Shown: positions 1 through 7,772 of the stretch, one piece after another
How the letters are laid out: the number at the start of each line of letters is the position of its first letter
How positions within the stretch are numbered: the first letter of the stretch is position 1
DNA from: Candidatus Stackebrandtia faecavium
GTDB taxonomy: Bacteria > Actinomycetota > Actinomycetes > Mycobacteriales > Micromonosporaceae
NCBI GenBank assembly: GCA_019112895.1
Contig: DXIM01000049.1
Span: 1 to 51,551, forward strand
Length of the DNA stretch: 51,551 nucleotides
Reading direction: 5' to 3'
Program-made: the position numbers and the translations under genes
Notes under the pieces: model-generated
Database searches by the model: none
Seen by the model: the letters and a program-made list of their open reading frames with translations, nothing else
What the model was told of the DNA's origin: nothing

Positions 1-2
1 CT

Positions 3-293
3 GCCGAAGCCAGCCTCACCACCGGTGAAATGACACCTCTGGCCCTCGGCAACGACGAACTGCATGCCGAAGCGCGCAGAGTCGGCGAAGACGTCGACCG
101 CAAACTGGCGTTGAGCATGCAGTACCTCAAGGACCTCATCGACGGCATGACCTTCATGGCCGCGTACGCCGAAGCCGTCGGGGCCGACCATGCCTCACTC
201 GACGACGACAACGGTGCCGGCCTCGCCGACCCGAGCGAATACGCGCTGCGCGCCCGCGAAACCCTCGAGTTCCGGTCCATCGACTGGTCCTAG
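3..293 (+). CDS. Hypothetical protein, C-terminal part (5' end outside window)
   Basis: The frame is open from the first complete codon at position 3, so the gene probably begins upstream. An internal ATG at 30 has no visible ribosome site before it. The visible 96 residues are acidic and mostly helical (ALSMQYLKDLIDGMTFMAAY) with a short polar tail ending in SIDWS. I do not recognise a family. It lies 89 bases ahead of a WXG-like gene on the same strand and may belong to the same T7SS-associated cluster; that is inference from position only. Confidence 0.55.
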   Translation, partial: AEASLTTGEMTPLALGNDELHAEARRVGEDVDRKLALSMQYLKDLIDGMTFMAAYAEAVGADHASLDDDNGAGLADPSEYALRARETLEFRSIDWS

Positions 294-382
294 GACCACG
301 CCACCGTTCAACGCTGCAGATTGGCCGTACCGTTGTTCATGACATTGGTGATCGAGATCGGCTACCGAAAGGCCGTTGATAG

Positions 383-931
383 ATGGACTTCGCACAGCTC
401 CGAGACGCCGATCTCGGGGTGCTCAACGATGTCGCCGAATCGTGGTCTGCCGTCAGCACCCGCCTGTCCGACCTGCAATCGGACCATGCGTCGGCGGCGT
501 ACCTGTTCGAAAACGGCGCCTGGACATCCGGTTCAACCGGCGACGCCATCGCACGGTTCGACCAGCTCGGAAAGCAGCTCGAGAAAGGCCGTATCGAGGC
601 GAAGGCGATCCGGGACCTCGTCGTCGAGGCGAGTGCATCGTTCACAAAGATCCGCGCCAAACTGTCCACGGTCCTCGACGAAATCTCCGAAATACCTGAA
701 CTGGCCGTCGACGATTCCGGAACCGTGTCCATCACGAAACTCGCCAACCCTGGCGGGATCCCGTTTCTCACAGACGTGTGGCAGGTTCAGCGCAGCGCAT
801 ACCAGACGAAAATCACGCAGATCCTCGCCGAAGCTACCGACGTCGACGCATCGATCGCTCAAGCGCTCGCACTCGCGGCCGCTACCGGCGAGTCCACGAA
901 TCGCGGCTTCAACGGCGACGCCTCCGCATAA
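383..931 (+). CDS. WXG100-like / T7SS-associated helical protein
   Basis: This is a 182-residue protein without signal peptide or membrane segment. The first ~110 residues form two predicted helices around a W-T-S-G turn (residues 47-50), followed by a long amphipathic helix. This resembles the helix-turn-helix of WXG100 and the N-terminal segments found on actinobacterial T7SS-type proteins. The C-terminal ~70 residues are again mostly helical. An AAAGG ribosome site lies about 10 bases before the ATG. The next gene, 1014-2945, starts 82 bases downstream and also has a WxG N-terminus, so the two may be a secreted pair. No secretion ATPase or membrane component lies inside the window. Function is inferred from fold and neighbour only. 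Confidence 0.65.
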   Translation: MDFAQLRDADLGVLNDVAESWSAVSTRLSDLQSDHASAAYLFENGAWTSGSTGDAIARFDQLGKQLEKGRIEAKAIRDLVVEASASFTKIRAKLSTVLDEISEIPELAVDDSGTVSITKLANPGGIPFLTDVWQVQRSAYQTKITQILAEATDVDASIAQALALAAATGESTNRGFNGDASA

Positions 932-1013
932 ACGGATTGACCCCGCCCCCACCATCGCGCCCCAGCAAGCCGGTACTGACGCCCCGCCCAGGAACGCATC
1001 GAGGTAATCATCA

Positions 1014-2945
1014 ATGTCCGAAGACTCCGACCTGACCTTCCCGCAGATTCACGGGATCGCCCACGCCGACGATGCCGAAGCCATGTCCGCGAAAGCTGAA
1101 CTGGCGGAGGCACTGCAGAAAGCCTGCGAATACGCCGTCAACAACGTGCCCGGCTACGTGTCGCAAGCGCGCTCGCAATGGGCAGGGCCGTCATCGACGA
1201 GCTTCGCCAACGAACTGGACGACATCGACAAGTCCGTCAACAGCATGAACGACATCATCGTCGGCTACCCGAAGGGCATCAACAGCATCGCGGAAACGAT
1301 CCGCACCTTCAAGGACGACACCGATGCGTTGGCCAAAGAGTACGAGGCAGACCTGCAGGAAGTGACGGACGCCGACGACGAGGATCTCGACGGCAGAAAA
1401 TCCGCGCTCCGCGAGGAATACAACAAGAAAGCCCGCAAAATCATGCGGGACACGGTCGACGAATACAAATCGGTCAACAGCAGCTCCATCAGCGAGCCGG
1501 TCAAATACGACGCAGTGAAAAAGAAGGACGCGCCTGCACCACGCCCCGAGTTCACGAAGGCGGGCACCACGATCGCCGTCGGCGTGTTCGCCGCGAAAGC
1601 GTCGAAGCTCGGCCCCGCGCTGCATCACGTCACGAAGAACCCGTGGGGGAAGATCGATAGCCCGACGAAGGACCCGTGGGGGAAGTCGGAGACCGGATTG
1701 AGGCCGAACGCCAGTAAGCTCGGTTATAGCGCAGGCATCGAGGTCGGAGACCAGGCGCCGAGGAGCCCGTACTACACGGCGCCGAACCTGCAAAGTGGCC
1801 CAACGCTCGCACCGCCGAGCGTTACGAACGCGGCACCGGGACCGCAGTTGCAGGGCCCTGCAACGAATCCGACGATGCCGATGCTCGGGCCACTGCAAAG
1901 CCAGTCGCCTACCAATGTCGGCCCACGTGACGCCCGCAACGGGCAACGACCGCGCGGCGGACAGGCCATGCCGCCCGGGGCCCGCCCGGCACAGTCGCCG
2001 CCGCCCGCGTTCGGGCCGAACACCGGCGCACCGGCCGCGCGACCCGTGTTTGCGACGCCCACCGTCGAAAACGGCACCATCGCCGCGAATCCTGCCGGCA
2101 CCACCACCAATGGACCTGCGGTCGGACCCGGCACCAGCGCGAACCCCGGCGCCGGGAGCTCGGCACCGCGTACGCCCGGGGCGCCGATGCGTCCGGGCGC
2201 CCCGACGACGGTGCCGCCGCCGCAGCCGGACCGCGCCACGCAACCCACCCAGCAGGTGTCGCGCCCGCCGCGCATCGGAGCACCAAGCCTGCGGATGGGC
2301 ACCAGCGGCAACGCCGATAACCGCGCACCGGTGCGGTCCACGCCAAAACGGTCCGGGCACGTCACAGTCGGGGCGCCGCGCCGAAACGGCGAATGGGGCC
2401 GCAACCCTTGGGCCCGTAAACCCGACAGTGTCAACCCGACGCGGCCGGTCCGTCGCGCCTCGATCGCGCCGAAAACCGGCGGCACCTGGGGCAACAACCC
2501 GTGGACGCGTCGCCCGACCGCGGCCAGCGTTCCTCGCGTTGGGCGCCGGCCGGTTGCGCGCCCCGTGCATGCCACCGGGGAGACGCCGCGACATTCCTGG
2601 GGACGTAACCCGTGGGTACGTCCGGAAAAAGGCAACACGTTCTACCCGCCGCTGCGGGCCAGGAAACGCAAGGACGACAAGGACGAAACCGAGGCGAACG
2701 TTTACGACTCGCAGGCCGAAATCGACGACGACGAAGCGGAACTGAAAGAGGCACCGCTGTCGGCCCCGGTCCTGTCGCGCCTGCTCGCGCAGGCTTCGCC
2801 GCAGGAACGCCAGCGCATCATCGCGATCGAAGCGAAGAAGCTCGGCATCGCGCAATCCCCGAGTTCCGGTCCGGCCGACAACACCTCCGACAACGCCGGT
2901 GCGAAACAGGCAGGTAAGGAGCCGATGGCATCTTCGACGCGCTGA
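1014..2945 (+). CDS. Proline-rich WXG-domain fusion protein with W-G-x-N-P-W repeats
   Basis: This 643-residue protein has three parts. Residues 1-165 form an alpha-helical hairpin with a true W-A-G motif at residues 56-58 (SQWAGPSS), like WXG100/PPE-type T7SS substrates. Residues 250-450 are a low-complexity P/G/A/T linker. Residues 455-540 carry three copies of W-G-x-N-P-W-x-R (461-468, 492-499, 529-536), foreshadowed by two K-[N/D]-P-W-G-K copies at 208-224. The last ~100 residues are charged and helical, with SAPVLSRLLAQASPQERQRI. The ATG has a GAGG site 9 bases upstream. A strong hairpin follows the stop. It is probably exported or associated with an ESX-like system; the role of the NPW repeats is unknown to me. 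Confidence 0.7.
   Translation: MSEDSDLTFPQIHGIAHADDAEAMSAKAELAEALQKACEYAVNNVPGYVSQARSQWAGPSSTSFANELDDIDKSVNSMNDIIVGYPKGINSIAETIRTFKDDTDALAKEYEADLQEVTDADDEDLDGRKSALREEYNKKARKIMRDTVDEYKSVNSSSISEPVKYDAVKKKDAPAPRPEFTKAGTTIAVGVFAAKASKLGPALHHVTKNPWGKIDSPTKDPWGKSETGLRPNASKLGYSAGIEVGDQAPRSPYYTAPNLQSGPTLAPPSVTNAAPGPQLQGPATNPTMPMLGPLQSQSPTNVGPRDARNGQRPRGGQAMPPGARPAQSPPPAFGPNTGAPAARPVFATPTVENGTIAANPAGTTTNGPAVGPGTSANPGAGSSAPRTPGAPMRPGAPTTVPPPQPDRATQPTQQVSRPPRIGAPSLRMGTSGNADNRAPVRSTPKRSGHVTVGAPRRNGEWGRNPWARKPDSVNPTRPVRRASIAPKTGGTWGNNPWTRRPTAASVPRVGRRPVARPVHATGETPRHSWGRNPWVRPEKGNTFYPPLRARKRKDDKDETEANVYDSQAEIDDDEAELKEAPLSAPVLSRLLAQASPQERQRIIAIEAKKLGIAQSPSSGPADNTSDNAGAKQAGKEPMASSTR
1635..2621 (+). repeat. 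Protein-level W-G-x-N-P-W / N-P-W-G-K repeats
   Basis: Five dispersed short coding repeats lie in the proline-rich WXG fusion gene. Two K-[N/D]-P-W-G-K copies lie close together near 1635-1685. Three W-G-x-N-P-W-x-R copies are spaced 31 and 37 codons apart near 2394-2621. They are degenerate at DNA level, so the repetition is maintained in protein rather than being a recent DNA duplication. Confidence 0.7.
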
Positions 2946-2967
2946 CGGATTTCTTTCCTGTCCGGGT

Positions 2968-3009
2968 AACCGCGGTCGCGAGCTCACTCCACAGCTCGCG
3001 GCCGCGGTT
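2968..3009 (+). terminator. Hairpin after the WXG fusion gene
   Basis: A 17-base stem (AACCGCGG.. at 2968-2984 and ..CCGCGGTT at 2993-3009, one G-T step) with an 8-base loop lies 23 bases after the stop codon at 2945. It ends in TTT, which fits an actinobacterial-type terminator. Confidence 0.75.
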
Positions 3010-3399
3010 TCGTGTCGAGCGCGCAAAAGTCGGCAACGGGACGGGATTCGACACGCAGCTGTAGTGACCGGGACCGGATCGGCCTCCGCACCGGCCATCC
3101 ACCGAGGCGCTGGCCCGCCCTGCGGGATCCGATGCGCATCGCTTCGTCGCCTCGATCGGTCAAACCGATGCGACGGCTTCCTCAGACCTCGAGGGTGGAT
3201 GGTGAGAGCGTGGGAAGCATCCGGGTCGCACGGAGGGGCTCATCCAATCCCGGCGACGCGAGCATGCCTTGCCAAGGAAGACGCGAGAAGAACTGGGGAC
3301 GCTTCGGTCGATCAGCCTGAAGCGTCCACCTCACCGCACACACTTCGAACGGGAAACACAAACATCAACTGTCGCAATTTGACTATCCTTAATTGCCAG
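3010..3399. other. Intergenic stretch, nothing recognised
   Basis: Between the terminator and the convergent YbaB-like gene I see only short open frames with arginine- and serine-rich, low-quality translations and no convincing ribosome sites. The last ~70 bases are AT-richer than the surroundings. Confidence 0.4.
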
Positions 3400-3936
3400 T
3401 CACGGCTTCACCTGCAAATGCTTACGCTTCAGCTGTGATTTCTGGTCCAGATGCGCCATCATCGCGTTGAGGTGCGCGGAGTTCAATTCGTCGATGAGAG
3501 TCTTTGCATTCAGTCGCTGCAGGCAGCCTGGCCTCAATTTCACCCGATAACCGGCACGGTCGGCGGTCACAAGAACGCGCACGTTCTTGCCGTTCGACTG
3601 CGCCACTACCTCAAGATCTGCGAGTTCGGCGCGGTAGCGGCGCCGATCCGCGTCGAGCTCGTGAAGCCTGACCTCCCGGTATTCGCGCCCTTCGACGCGA
3701 TACGCCTCGCGAACACCCCGCCGCTTGCCTTCGACTATCGCGTTCAGCATCGCCTCCACCTGTTCGGCGAGACCACTTTCCGTATATTTCGAGAGATCCA
3801 GGTCGTCTTTTGCCTCAAACCGTACATATTTTTCGCCCTGAGTCGAAGCACGGAGACGTTTGTCCGGCGATTGGACTGAGACCATCAGCCTTTGGATCCG
3901 CTGGGCCACATTCAACATGATCCTGCCACCATCCAC
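3400..3936 (-). CDS. Tandem YbaB/EbfC-like protein, T7SS-associated
   Basis: This 178-residue protein appears to be two YbaB-like folds in tandem. The first half reads SPDKRLRASTQGEKYVRFEA, followed by a helix EQVEAMLNAIVEGKRRG. The second reads SNGKNVRVLVTADRAGYRVK, followed by a helix DELNSAHLNAMMAHLDQ. Each has the strand-turn-strand, loop and long helix order of the nucleoid-associated YbaB/EbfC family. YbaB-like proteins are known next to WXG genes in actinobacterial ESX loci. The GTG start at 3936 lies 14 bases after the stop of the WXG-like gene at 3951, so the two are one operon. An ATG at 3918 behind GCAGG is the alternative start. Confidence 0.6.
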   Translation of the reverse strand: MDGGRIMLNVAQRIQRLMVSVQSPDKRLRASTQGEKYVRFEAKDDLDLSKYTESGLAEQVEAMLNAIVEGKRRGVREAYRVEGREYREVRLHELDADRRRYRAELADLEVVAQSNGKNVRVLVTADRAGYRVKLRPGCLQRLNAKTLIDELNSAHLNAMMAHLDQKSQLKRKHLQVKP

Positions 3937-3950
3937 ATAAGCCTAGCTGC

Positions 3951-5390
3951 CTAGACTTTGTCGAGCTTCTCGTGTTCCTGCCCCGAGCCCGTTGAATCGA
4001 AGTTTTTATAGGTCTTGTCGATCTTCTTGGAGGCGTCGTCGTCGACAACCCCGGCGTTCTTCGCGAACTGCAGCATGACCTTGCCGGTGTTCTCCACTTT
4101 GTTGGCATTGGACCCAACGTAGTCCTGAATCAGGTGGCGCAATGCGATCCACGGGTCACACACGACGGTCTCGAAACCATAGGTTTCGGCGTGGAAAGCA
4201 GCCGATTCACCAGACACGGCGGCCAAGTCATTATTTGCCGAATGCAGCCTCTTCGCCGCAGGCGGGAACGACTCCTTAGCTGCTTCCTCAAGCGCGATCA
4301 GGTTGCCGGAAACACGGTTGCCCCAGCCGTCAGTAGGGTTGCTGAGCTCCGGCGTATCCGTGCCGATCACGTAGCGGGACCGGTCGCCGAGCGCGGCATT
4401 GTGAACATTAACCAGGCCGTTGGCGATGTCGGACTCTTGATCGAACATGCCTTTGGTCACTTTGCTGATCGCCGAGTTCATGCTGACCAGTATCCCGACA
4501 GCGCTGTCCCCACCGATTGTGTACTTGCCGCCGGACACGCCCGTACCAGGGTCCGAGCCATTCTCCGCGGCGGAGACCGCAGCCCCCGTGATTGCGAATG
4601 CGGCTCCCGCAATGGTCGCGGCGGTCCCGAACGAGGCAAGAGTCAAGCCTGCGGTCGTAATCGCCCCCAGCACGGCCAGACCGAATGTAGCGTCACCGGA
4701 GTTATCGCTTTCCATCTTGCTGAGGGCGGAGATGGTCGCATCACAGATTTCGAGCACGTCTTCACGGGCAGCGATGATCAGAGCCAGCTGCGCCTCGGCC
4801 GCCTTTACCAGGGCTTCGCTCATGTAGTAGTTGCCTTGCACCGCCGATTCCCATTTGTCACCGTCGGCCCCATAGGTCGCCACAAAAGTGGCGGCCGTAT
4901 CGCCATCCCAGTTCTTCGCTTCATGGATGGCATTCTCCAAAAGGATTTCGGTGCCCTTGTATTTGCCGGAGTCGTCGCTGCGCTTCAGTTTGCTGACGTT
5001 GTCAGCCCAATCCTCTTGTCCCATCAGCTCGAATGGAACACCACTCACGGAGGAGATGAGTGATTTCAGCTGACTCGGGTTCCCTTGGCCGAACTGCTTA
5101 ACCGAGTCATAGACCCAAACGATCTCGTCGTACTTCATCTTCCAAACGTCCGTGCCTTGACGAGCGATGTACTTGGAGTTCTCGTCCATGTCATCCGGGT
5201 TCGCCCGTGAAGGATGGGGAGACGGACCGCCTTCGTAGCGTTCTTTGGTCAACTCTTTGCGGCCGGTAAAAAAGCCACCCTCGTCCTCGCCCTTACGCTC
5301 GGCTTTATAACCCTCGTCCTCGAACATCCGCTTGACGGCCCAGTGACGGATCTCTTCCGACTTCTTCTTGAGTTCATCCTTAATAGACAT
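3951..5390 (-). CDS. WXG-like protein with hydrophobic central segment
   Basis: This is a 479-residue protein. A charged N-terminus precedes a helical region containing W-D-G (residues 161-163) in the WXG turn context. A long A/G/T-rich hydrophobic segment lies at residues 235-275, enough for a membrane hairpin. The C-terminus is helical, about 200 residues. The start is the ATG at 5390, because AGAGGG lies 7 bases upstream; a TTG at 5405 is in frame but would place that site inside the gene. It has the build of large actinobacterial WXG proteins and LXG-like T7SS cargo, but no toxin domain was recognised. It is the first gene of an operon with the tandem YbaB-like gene. Base composition just upstream is unusually AT-rich, suggesting acquired DNA. 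Confidence 0.6.
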   Translation of the reverse strand: MSIKDELKKKSEEIRHWAVKRMFEDEGYKAERKGEDEGGFFTGRKELTKERYEGGPSPHPSRANPDDMDENSKYIARQGTDVWKMKYDEIVWVYDSVKQFGQGNPSQLKSLISSVSGVPFELMGQEDWADNVSKLKRSDDSGKYKGTEILLENAIHEAKNWDGDTAATFVATYGADGDKWESAVQGNYYMSEALVKAAEAQLALIIAAREDVLEICDATISALSKMESDNSGDATFGLAVLGAITTAGLTLASFGTAATIAGAAFAITGAAVSAAENGSDPGTGVSGGKYTIGGDSAVGILVSMNSAISKVTKGMFDQESDIANGLVNVHNAALGDRSRYVIGTDTPELSNPTDGWGNRVSGNLIALEEAAKESFPPAAKRLHSANNDLAAVSGESAAFHAETYGFETVVCDPWIALRHLIQDYVGSNANKVENTGKVMLQFAKNAGVVDDDASKKIDKTYKNFDSTGSGQEHEKLDKV

Positions 5391-5442
5391 TCTGCGCCCT
5401 CTCAATTAGTCAACGACCGAGAAGACACTAGCGATGGCAACC

Positions 5443-5461
5443 ATTGGATTTGATATCCAAT
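5443..5461. promoter_or_regulatory. Inverted repeat upstream of the WXG/YbaB operon (possible operator)
   Basis: ATTGGAT-5 bases-ATCCAAT is a perfect 7-bp inverted repeat about 53 bases before the ATG at 5390, in an AT-rich leader. The position suits a regulator site. No confident -35/-10 pair was found, and the cognate factor is unknown. Confidence 0.35.
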
Positions 5462-5679
5462 TTCCCAAATGGCCGATTAGGGTTCGTCATCTTTAGAGTC
5501 GGTTATAAGAAACAATAGAAAGCGCTAAACCTCTGCCGGGTGCCCCGAAGCGGATGCACCATTTGCCCCTACGAAGCCCGTGCAACAAAGCACCTAACGC
5601 AGACACCTGATCACGCATCAGTCCCAGCGATACCGTCGGTCCCGACGGAGGAATGTGCCTTAACCTGACCCCTGGCTGC

Positions 5680-6243
5680 TTAGCGTGTGTAGCGGAGCAG
5701 GACGACGCCGTCCTTGAACGAACGGTTTTCAGCGAGTGAGAGGTCACGGATGTTGTGTTCATCGGTGAACAGTCGGCGTCCAGCACCGGCCACGACCGGA
5801 TAGATGAACAAACGCACCTCGTCGACGAGCCCGAGCTGCAGAAGCTGTTGCGAGAGCGAGATGCTTCCGGCGACGACGATGTCTGCACCGTCACGTGACT
5901 TCAGTTCCTCGATCTGCGAAACAAGTTCATCATCCCCGCGAAGGATCGTTGTTCCGTTCCACTTCGGGTCTTCGATACTGCGAGACACGACATACTTCTC
6001 GACGCGGTTTAGATGGTCAGTCACCCCCGTCTTGTCGTCGATCTGCTTTGGCCAGAACTCGCGCATCTCCTCGAACGTGATCCGCCCGACGAGGAACGCA
6101 TCGGACGCGGCTGCGTTCTGTTGGGTTACTTCGGCCAGTTGCCGCCCCTGCTCCGAATCGTCGGCGGGATCGAACCAGGACCCATCGTTTTCGACCACTC
6201 CGTCAAGGGTGATGTTTTCGTCGATGACAAGACGTCGCGCCAT
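5680..6243 (-). CDS. Dihydrofolate reductase-like (RibD C-terminal) family protein
   Basis: This is a 187-residue cytoplasmic reductase-like protein of the family that includes bacterial YyaP/YwjB-type proteins. It has the N-terminal strand LVIDENITLDGVVE, the F-L-V-G-R-x-T-F-E-E-M motif around residues 50-60, the VVAGS-x-S-L-x-Q-Q-L-L nucleotide-binding segment and the closing E-V-R-L-F-I-Y-P-V-V-A-G-A-G-R-R-L-F. The ATG at 6243 is preceded by AAGGA; a longer upstream reading overlaps the regulator gene and is rejected. It starts 4 bases after the stop of the CGNR gene, so the two are co-transcribed. The family uses NADPH, but most members have no known substrate. Confidence 0.85.
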   Translation of the reverse strand: MARRLVIDENITLDGVVENDGSWFDPADDSEQGRQLAEVTQQNAAASDAFLVGRITFEEMREFWPKQIDDKTGVTDHLNRVEKYVVSRSIEDPKWNGTTILRGDDELVSQIEELKSRDGADIVVAGSISLSQQLLQLGLVDEVRLFIYPVVAGAGRRLFTDEHNIRDLSLAENRSFKDGVVLLRYTR

Positions 6244-6247
6244 TGCT

Positions 6248-6835
6248 TCATTCCTTCTCGTGCGTCGTGCGTTCGGTTGCTCTTGCTCTGAATGCCCGAG
6301 CTTTGGCCCTATTGCCGCAGCGAGACATTGAGCACCACGCCCGCTTACCTGCACGGGAGAGGTCCAGGTAGACCATCGGGCAGCCGTCTCCGCAACAGTT
6401 CCGGAGTCGGTCTCCGTGGTCACGCAGTTTGACTACCGCATCACGGGCGATAGTCGAAAGTGCTTGCGTAGTCACGAACGGCATGGCCGGATCGTGGTCG
6501 GGGAACATCGGTGGAATGTCGGGCTCCGATGCGACTTGCATGACGAATGAGGTATCCCGTTCCTCCGACGTCTGCGATAGTCCGGCGGCGAGCTTCACGA
6601 GTCGACAGAGACTGTCGCGCAATGTGAGCGCCTGCTCCAGTTCGCGGCTGGTCGTCGGACTCAGTTTCGGCGTGACGTGTTCTGCGAGCCAGGCATCGAG
6701 AGCCTCGGCCGTGTGGAAGATTCCGTCATGCCAAGCACCGACGCCGAAGTCGCCTGTGTAGACAAAGTCGAGGAACAGTGCACCTGGATCGAGCAGCCAT
6801 GACTGCCCGTCCCACGTCGTAATTCGCTGAGCCAT
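6248..6835 (-). CDS. CGNR zinc-finger / ABATE-domain regulator
   Basis: This 195-residue protein has an N-terminal ABATE-type domain (LDFVYTGDFGVGAWHDGI) and a C-terminal CGNR zinc finger. The finger is C-C-G-D-G-C, then W-C-S-M-S-R-C-G-N-R-A-K-A-R-A-F near residues 149-187. The family is thought to act as DNA-binding regulators. It is the first gene of a two-gene operon with the DHFR-like reductase. The promoter region carries a palindrome overlapping the -10, consistent with autoregulation. An AGGGAG site lies 6 bases before the ATG. Confidence 0.88.
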   Translation of the reverse strand: MAQRITTWDGQSWLLDPGALFLDFVYTGDFGVGAWHDGIFHTAEALDAWLAEHVTPKLSPTTSRELEQALTLRDSLCRLVKLAAGLSQTSEERDTSFVMQVASEPDIPPMFPDHDPAMPFVTTQALSTIARDAVVKLRDHGDRLRNCCGDGCPMVYLDLSRAGKRAWCSMSRCGNRAKARAFRARATERTTHEKE

Positions 6836-6857
6836 TGACTCTCCCTATCGCGTAACC

Positions 6858-6894
6858 GCATAAACAGGTTATGCACGGATATGTCGCGCGTCAA
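6858..6894 (-). promoter_or_regulatory. Promoter of the CGNR/DHFR operon with operator palindrome
   Basis: Reading the minus strand, TTGACG (6889-6894) is separated by 17 bases from TAACCT (6866-6871), a good housekeeping-sigma arrangement 31-54 bases before the ATG. The palindrome GCATAA-5 bases-TTATGC (6858-6874) overlaps the -10 and the expected start of transcription, where a repressor would bind. Confidence 0.6.
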
Positions 6895-7203
6895 GCCGAC
6901 CCATCGTCGGTCTGGTGGAGAGGCTCAAGGCCCCATCAACGTAGTGCGCCGCGCTCTCGGACACAGGAACCAACGATCCGAGCGCCAGCTCAATCAACGT
7001 GTCCGGTTCATGCAACTAGGTGTCAGGTTCTTTGACACCGCCCAACCCGCTCCGGCTACCCAGCCGACCCCAGGAAGAAGGCCCGGACAACTCACGGGCC
7101 ATCTCGAATCGCGAACGCGGCGATGCCCGGAGACCGAGCTGCCAATCCCGCGACTACGAGCCGCGGTCGGTCACGTGCCCTACCGGTACACCGACCCACT
7201 CAC
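6895..7203. other. Intergenic stretch, nothing recognised
   Basis: This lies between the CGNR promoter and the end of the secreted four-cysteine protein. Forward frames here give arginine- and proline-rich translations typical of non-coding high-GC DNA. I saw no hairpin strong enough to call a terminator. Confidence 0.4.
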
Positions 7204-7581
7204 TCACGTGTTGTACAGGTACACCGAGGCGGCACGATCCACACCGGTGAACACGAAGTTCTCGACTTCGCCTGCCGGGCAAGCTTTCGGGCTGTAATGC
7301 CATTTCCCGTTGATATAGGCACGCACGCGGGCACACAGGCCGTTGGCTTTGGTGTCTTCGACCCAGCCCGAGATCGTGATCTCGGTGGAAGTGCAGGTGG
7401 CGTGCCAGTAAGCCTCCGCCCCGCGGATATCCGTGTTGATCGAATCGCCACACACCGTCTGCACGGTCACGTCTTGCCCCTCGGTGTCGGCGTGCGCGGC
7501 AACAGCAGGAGACAGCGTCGCCAAGCCCACTACGGCAGCAAGCACGGCCAGATATCCCTTGGTTCTCTTACTGAATGCCAT
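7204..7581 (-). CDS. Small secreted protein with four cysteines
   Basis: This 125-residue precursor has a clear Sec signal peptide: KRTK, then a hydrophobic core LAVLAAVVGLATLSPAVA, then AHA before D32. The mature ~94 residues have four cysteines that could form two disulfides, and the motif ISGWVEDTKANGLCARVRAYINGKWHYSP. Similar small secreted proteins of unknown function occur in soil actinobacteria. GGAGGGG lies just before the ATG. It is a single gene; a short inverted repeat GTATG-6 bases-CATAC lies about 20 bases upstream in the promoter region. Likely extracellular. Confidence 0.75.
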   Translation of the reverse strand: MAFSKRTKGYLAVLAAVVGLATLSPAVAAHADTEGQDVTVQTVCGDSINTDIRGAEAYWHATCTSTEITISGWVEDTKANGLCARVRAYINGKWHYSPKACPAGEVENFVFTGVDRAASVYLYNT

Positions 7582-7772
7582 TGCCCCTCCGTCACCGCGT
7601 ATGCGTTTACATACTTACACCACGATGGTCGACTAGAAACACGCCGGGGCCTTCCTTCACCAGGTGTTTTCGCACCATGACAGCCATATTGCGGGCAAAT
7701 GTCGTAAAAACACGCCGACACGCGAAAGCGGCACCCGCCCACAGGCGAATGCCGCTGTCACATTACGAAAAA

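Noticed and set aside
1191..3098. Long reverse frame of 635 codons antisense to the WXG fusion gene
   Set aside because: It has an arginine- and cysteine-rich translation without family resemblance, no ribosome site, and lies opposite a well supported gene, as expected from high-GC codon use.
3012..3320. Forward 102-codon frame after the WXG fusion terminator
   Set aside because: Serine/arginine-rich without ribosome site or recognisable motif.
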